Positions 61,060-64,000 of a DNA stretch of 64,000 nt are shown piece by piece; within the stretch, counting starts at the first letter, position 1, and the number at the start of each line of letters is the position of its first letter. The DNA comes from Deinococcus ruber. Lineage in GTDB: Bacteria > Deinococcota > Deinococci > Deinococcales > Deinococcaceae. Under the pieces are notes generated by a model, which saw only the letters and a list, made by a program, of their open reading frames with translations, was not told the origin of the DNA and ran no database searches. The DNA is taken from assembly GCF_014648095.1 (NCBI RefSeq), contig NZ_BMQL01000007.1, positions 121,739 through 185,738 of the forward strand, written 5' to 3'. Made by a program: the position numbers and the translations under genes.

Positions 61060-61092
61060 AAGGATGCCGGGTCATCAGACGGTAAGGAAAGC

Positions 61093-61947
61093 TCAGGGCG
61101 AATCCTGGTTCTCGTTCGGCGGCGGGTACACCGCGCCCGAAAAGATGCTCAGGCGGCCTTCCGTCAGAGCATACGTCGCGCCGATCAGGTCGCCCCGGTG
61201 CTGCGTGAACCACGTCCTGAATTTCGGAACCCTGGGAAAGATCTGGGTGTTCAGCACCTTCTCGGCCTCCAGCCCCCGCCCAGCCACGACCATGTTGGCG
61301 TAATACCCGCCCATCTGCGACTTGATGCCTTCATCGTCTACCTCGGTGTTGCCAGACGACGTTTTCATGGCCGCCTGAAGCTGCTTCAGGTAGTCGGCGG
61401 CCAGATTTCCCGGAATATACGCATACGCACGGGTGCGGTCGGCCAGCCGCAGACCGTCCCAGCCGAGCACGCCCCCGATGGCCGGACTACTGGCAAAACT
61501 CCAGTCGTAGTACGCCAGACTGTCGCTGTAGAACATGATTTCCTTGGTGCCGTCCTTGTTCAGATCGCGGAACGACGCCGGGTAATTTCCCTGTTCCAAG
61601 CGCCCGATATTTTCCAGCCGCCCGTTGTCCTGGGTATAGATCAGCGTGGTGGTGCAGCAGTGCGCCCCGCCGCTGAACAGCGTGATCACCAGTTCCGGCA
61701 ACCCACCGGGGCGCAGCGGCTGAAGTTCGGTGCTGATCATGTCGTCTTTGATGCTCAGCAGCGTCTTGTTGCCCTGTTTCAGCTTCAGCGTGCCCTGAAC
61801 ATACTCGCCGTCGGTCGGCAGCGAATTCGGCGTGGTTTGCAGCGTGTAACGCCCCCAGCTCTTCACGGGCGGCGGGTCAGACTGAGCGACGGCAGTAGAC
61901 AGCAGCAGGGTCAGCGCAGGCAGCATCCAGCGGAGGGGAATGGGCAC
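61093..61947 (-). CDS. Secreted protein of unknown function
   Basis: 284 aa from GTG 61947. Signal peptide ending AVAQS (LPALTLLLSTAVAQ). ELVITLFSGGAHCCTTTLIYTQD carries a vicinal Cys pair; FRDLNKDGTKEIMFYSDSLAYYDWSFASS resembles an FG-GAP/EF-like acidic turn that could bind Ca. The C-terminal part (KFRTWFTQHRGDLIGATYALTEGRLSIF) is probably helical. No family recognised with confidence. Confidence 0.8.
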   Translation of the reverse strand: MPIPLRWMLPALTLLLSTAVAQSDPPPVKSWGRYTLQTTPNSLPTDGEYVQGTLKLKQGNKTLLSIKDDMISTELQPLRPGGLPELVITLFSGGAHCCTTTLIYTQDNGRLENIGRLEQGNYPASFRDLNKDGTKEIMFYSDSLAYYDWSFASSPAIGGVLGWDGLRLADRTRAYAYIPGNLAADYLKQLQAAMKTSSGNTEVDDEGIKSQMGGYYANMVVAGRGLEAEKVLNTQIFPRVPKFRTWFTQHRGDLIGATYALTEGRLSIFSGAVYPPPNENQDSP

Positions 61948-61952
61948 ACTTC

Positions 61953-61958
61953 ACGCTA
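61953..61958 (-). promoter_or_regulatory. -10 box of secreted-protein gene
   Basis: TAGCGT on the minus strand, 5 nt before GTG 61947. Confidence 0.45.
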
Positions 61959-62015
61959 AAGCGGCCCACGCCGATGTACAAGGGCGGGGGCCGCTTCAGG
62001 TGCTTGAGCCGTTCT

Positions 62016-63164
62016 TCAGGTGGTGTATTCGGCGTTGATGACCACGTATTCGGCGCTCAGGTCGCAGCCCCATGCCTCGCCGCTGGCGCTGCCCACACCC
62101 AGCCCGAGTTCAAACGTCACTTCCTCGGCTTTCATGGCCGCAGAAACGGCGTCGGCGTCGTAGGTCAGCGGTTTTCCGGCAAAGACGGGCACGCCCTGCA
62201 CACTGACGGTCATGGCCTCGATATCGACGGCGGCCCCGCTGCGCCCCACCGCCATGATGACCCGGCCCCAGTTGGGATCGTTGCCGTGTACCGCGCTCTT
62301 GAGCAGGGGCGACACGCAACAGGTGCGGGCGGCGGTCAGGGCTTCGGCCTCGGTGCTGGCCCCCGACACCTTCACGGTCAGCAGTTTGGTCGCGCCCTCG
62401 CCGTCGGCGGCAATCTGGCGGGCCAGGTCGCGCATCACGCCTTCCAGCGCGGTCAGAAATTCGTGCAGGTCGGTCTCGCCCGCCGCGCCATTCGCCAGCA
62501 CGACCGCCATATCGTTGGTGCTGGTATCGCCGTCCACCGTCACCGCGTTGAAGGTGCGGCTCACGATGGCCGGAAACGCTGCCCTAAGCGCGTCCTGATC
62601 GACGGCTGCATCCGAGAAGGCGAACGCGAACATGGTCGCCATGTCGGGATGGATCATGCCGCTGCCCTTGGCGGTGCCGATGATCTGCGCTCCGCTGCTC
62701 AGGGTGGCGGTAGCGGTCTTGGGGCGGGTATCGGTGGTCATGATGGCGGCGGCAAACGGCGGCACGTCGGCGTTCAGTTCGTCGGGCAGGTGCTCCAGGC
62801 CGCTCAGCACTTTATCCATCGGCAGCAGGTGCCCGATGATGCCGGTGCTGGCGGTCAGCACTTCGTGGGGGCGCACATTCATGACCCCGCTCATGGCGTC
62901 GGCGATGTCGGCATTGTCGCGTGCGCCCTGCTGCCCGGTGGCAGCGTTGGCATTGCCCGCATTGACCACCAGCGCCCGGACAGCCTGACCACCTGCATAC
63001 ACTTCGCGGTTCCGCGTGACACACGCGGCGGCGGTGGTGCTGCGCGTGCCCGCGAAGGCCCAGGCGCAGGGCTGAGCACTGACCACACAGCTCAGGTCGG
63101 TTTTGCCGCTGGGTTTGATACCCGCCGCCATCGCTGCGGCCCGAAATCCTCTGGGAAACTCCAT
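62016..63164 (-). CDS. argJ: Bifunctional ornithine acetyltransferase / N-acetylglutamate synthase
   Basis: Recycles the acetyl group in arginine synthesis. 382 aa. Self-cleaving: the TAKGSGMIHPDMATMFAF site gives alpha and beta chains with Thr as the new N-terminal nucleophile. Oxyanion residues in TASTGIIGHLLPMDKV; NAVTVDGDTSTNDMAVVLANG; C-terminal CVSPLLKSAVHGNDPNWGRVIMAVGRSG and the final NAEYTT. ATG 63164 follows TACACT by 7 nt; longer frames upstream lack support. No other arg gene is nearby. Confidence 0.96.
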   Translation of the reverse strand: MEFPRGFRAAAMAAGIKPSGKTDLSCVVSAQPCAWAFAGTRSTTAAACVTRNREVYAGGQAVRALVVNAGNANAATGQQGARDNADIADAMSGVMNVRPHEVLTASTGIIGHLLPMDKVLSGLEHLPDELNADVPPFAAAIMTTDTRPKTATATLSSGAQIIGTAKGSGMIHPDMATMFAFAFSDAAVDQDALRAAFPAIVSRTFNAVTVDGDTSTNDMAVVLANGAAGETDLHEFLTALEGVMRDLARQIAADGEGATKLLTVKVSGASTEAEALTAARTCCVSPLLKSAVHGNDPNWGRVIMAVGRSGAAVDIEAMTVSVQGVPVFAGKPLTYDADAVSAAMKAEEVTFELGLGVGSASGEAWGCDLSAEYVVINAEYTT

Positions 63165-63171
63165 GATCAAC

Positions 63172-63177
63172 AGTGTA
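63172..63177 (-). promoter_or_regulatory. -10 box of argJ
   Basis: TACACT on the minus strand, 7 nt before ATG 63164. Confidence 0.6.
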
Positions 63178-63275
63178 GCGGCCCCAACCAGGAGTTCAGC
63201 GAGGCACACCTGTCGCGTAGGTCCAAAGAGGGCTAACAAGCTAATGAACTCACAGCAGGGGTAAGAAAAGCTAAG

Positions 63276-63395
63276 ATGCTCTTACTCGGTGCAGGCGTGT
63301 TGCTTTACCGTCTCTGCCTCTTCTGCTGCCGCTCTCTCGGTGCCGTGTTCTGCAATTTCACCGCTCGTTCTTTTGTCCCGCTCAATCTTATCTGA
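63276..63395 (+). CDS. Possible 39-codon Leu/Cys-rich small ORF
   Basis: Begins MLLLGAGVLLYRLCLFCC and ends FVPLNLI. Hydrophobic, with four Cys. It lies 46 nt before the AT-rich membrane-protein gene. No Shine-Dalgarno or well-placed -10 box, so it may be chance. Confidence 0.25.
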   Translation: MLLLGAGVLLYRLCLFCCRSLGAVFCNFTARSFVPLNLI

Positions 63396-63440
63396 TCCTC
63401 TCTTCCTTTCGTCTTGTATCACTTTCAGCGGGGTAAATCT

Positions 63441-63953
63441 ATGATCTCTGAAGAAAGGTCTGTATTATCTACTATAAGTGGCGACCTTGCGGTTTTCAGG
63501 CGATATTCTATGTCTCGTATTATTCCAGCGGTTGTAATTTTACTCATGGTTGATTTTTTATATCTAAGGTATGAATACAATATCCCTTCTTATATATCTA
63601 ACTTTTTTCTTACTACAGCCACCCTGTACTTATTAGTATGGCTGGGAATGGTTATAAGGCCAAAGAGTGAGCTGCCTTACTGGAGCATGCAGTACATAAG
63701 TGTATTTCTTTGCCTGATGTTTGCACTCTCTGTCTTTCTGCCCGAAAAAACTTACCATTTTGGATATAGCATCCTTCAAAATCTCGTATGGATTCAGTGT
63801 CTCATTGTATTTTCTATTTTAAACAGCTTCCATGTCATGTACTGGCGTTCATTACAGATTCTGATGCTACTGTTGACTGCTATTACGGTGGGTGCGATAT
63901 TTATGCTCATAAAAGGGAGCGTGAGTTTTCTAATTGTCTTCCTGATGGCCTGA
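63441..63953 (+). CDS. AT-rich multi-pass membrane protein, unknown
   Basis: 170 aa with about five hydrophobic helices (IIPAVVILLMVDFLYL, ISNFFLTTATLYLLVWLGMVI, MQYISVFLCLMFALSVFL, LVWIQCLIVFSILNSF, ILMLLLTAITVGAIFMLIKG). No family recognised. Strongly AT-rich with A/T-ending codons, unlike argJ next door, suggesting acquisition. GGGG lies upstream of ATG 63441. The following bases to the edge hold nothing I can support. Confidence 0.7.
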   Translation: MISEERSVLSTISGDLAVFRRYSMSRIIPAVVILLMVDFLYLRYEYNIPSYISNFFLTTATLYLLVWLGMVIRPKSELPYWSMQYISVFLCLMFALSVFLPEKTYHFGYSILQNLVWIQCLIVFSILNSFHVMYWRSLQILMLLLTAITVGAIFMLIKGSVSFLIVFLMA

Positions 63954-64000
63954 CAAATTTTATGAGAGTGGGCGCAAAACGAGCGTCCAGCCGACTTCGA

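Overview
The window is high-GC chromosomal DNA from a Deinococcus (species not determinable by eye). The best marker is IrrE/PprI, the metalloprotease that triggers the Deinococcus radiation/desiccation response, at 4548-5441. A TANNNT -10 box lying 5-9 nt before the start codon is seen at most transcription-unit starts, which indicates pervasive leaderless mRNAs, a known Deinococcus trait. The genes are mainly housekeeping and biosynthetic. There are no tRNA, rRNA, CRISPR or intact IS elements.

Layout. 1-9240: a cysteine desulfurase cut by the left edge, a PASTA/pseudokinase membrane protein, the irrE-folP-folB-folK operon, an acyl-CoA-binding protein, pnp and a PP2C phosphatase. 9241-25452: CAP lipoprotein, two-domain CbiX chelatase with an Fe-S-type tail, sufU, psuK-psuG (pseudouridine breakdown), two AT-rich paralogous lipoproteins, a YpdA-type reductase, an MFS exporter, an AraC regulator, fumC, a five-repeat tachylectin-like secreted protein, a DUF2726 nuclease-like protein, an amine-oxidase-type flavoprotein and a VOC protein. 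25469-40644: the amino-acid block, all on the minus strand: asd, leuA, ilvB-ilvN-(inserted ORF)-ilvC, and leuC-lysE-(acidic protein)-leuD-leuB, with a signal-peptidase homologue and small ORFs between. 40748-50124: a large lipoprotein, oligoendopeptidase F, a YacL-type PIN-TRAM protein, radA with a DUF2087 gene, and a ClpA/ClpC ATPase. 50415-64000: small genes, an OsmC-DinB cluster, mutM, pdxH, a degenerate GGDEF-EAL protein, gntK, nspC, argJ, and an AT-rich membrane protein at the right edge.

The most striking system is in the amino-acid block. Four transcription units (asd, leuA, ilvB, leuC) each begin with the same device: a TTGACC-like -35, 17-18 nt, a TANNNT -10, then 6-8 nt later the ATG of a 9-23 codon leader peptide with no room for a Shine-Dalgarno site, followed by an intrinsic terminator and only then the structural gene with a normal Shine-Dalgarno. 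The leader peptides carry codons for the matching amino acids: Cys-Cys-Thr-Thr-Ile-Thr before asd, Leu-Leu-Leu before leuA, Ile-Val-Val-Val-Val-Leu-Leu before ilvB, and Ile-Leu-Leu-Leu before leuC. I read these as ribosome-mediated transcription attenuators whose sensing peptide is translated from a leaderless RNA.

Other points worth attention are a signal peptidase I homologue with Ser in place of the catalytic Lys, a GGDEF-EAL protein with both signature sites altered, a LysE-type exporter inside the leucine operon, an AT-rich orphan gene inserted in the ilv operon, and several AT-rich islands that look acquired.
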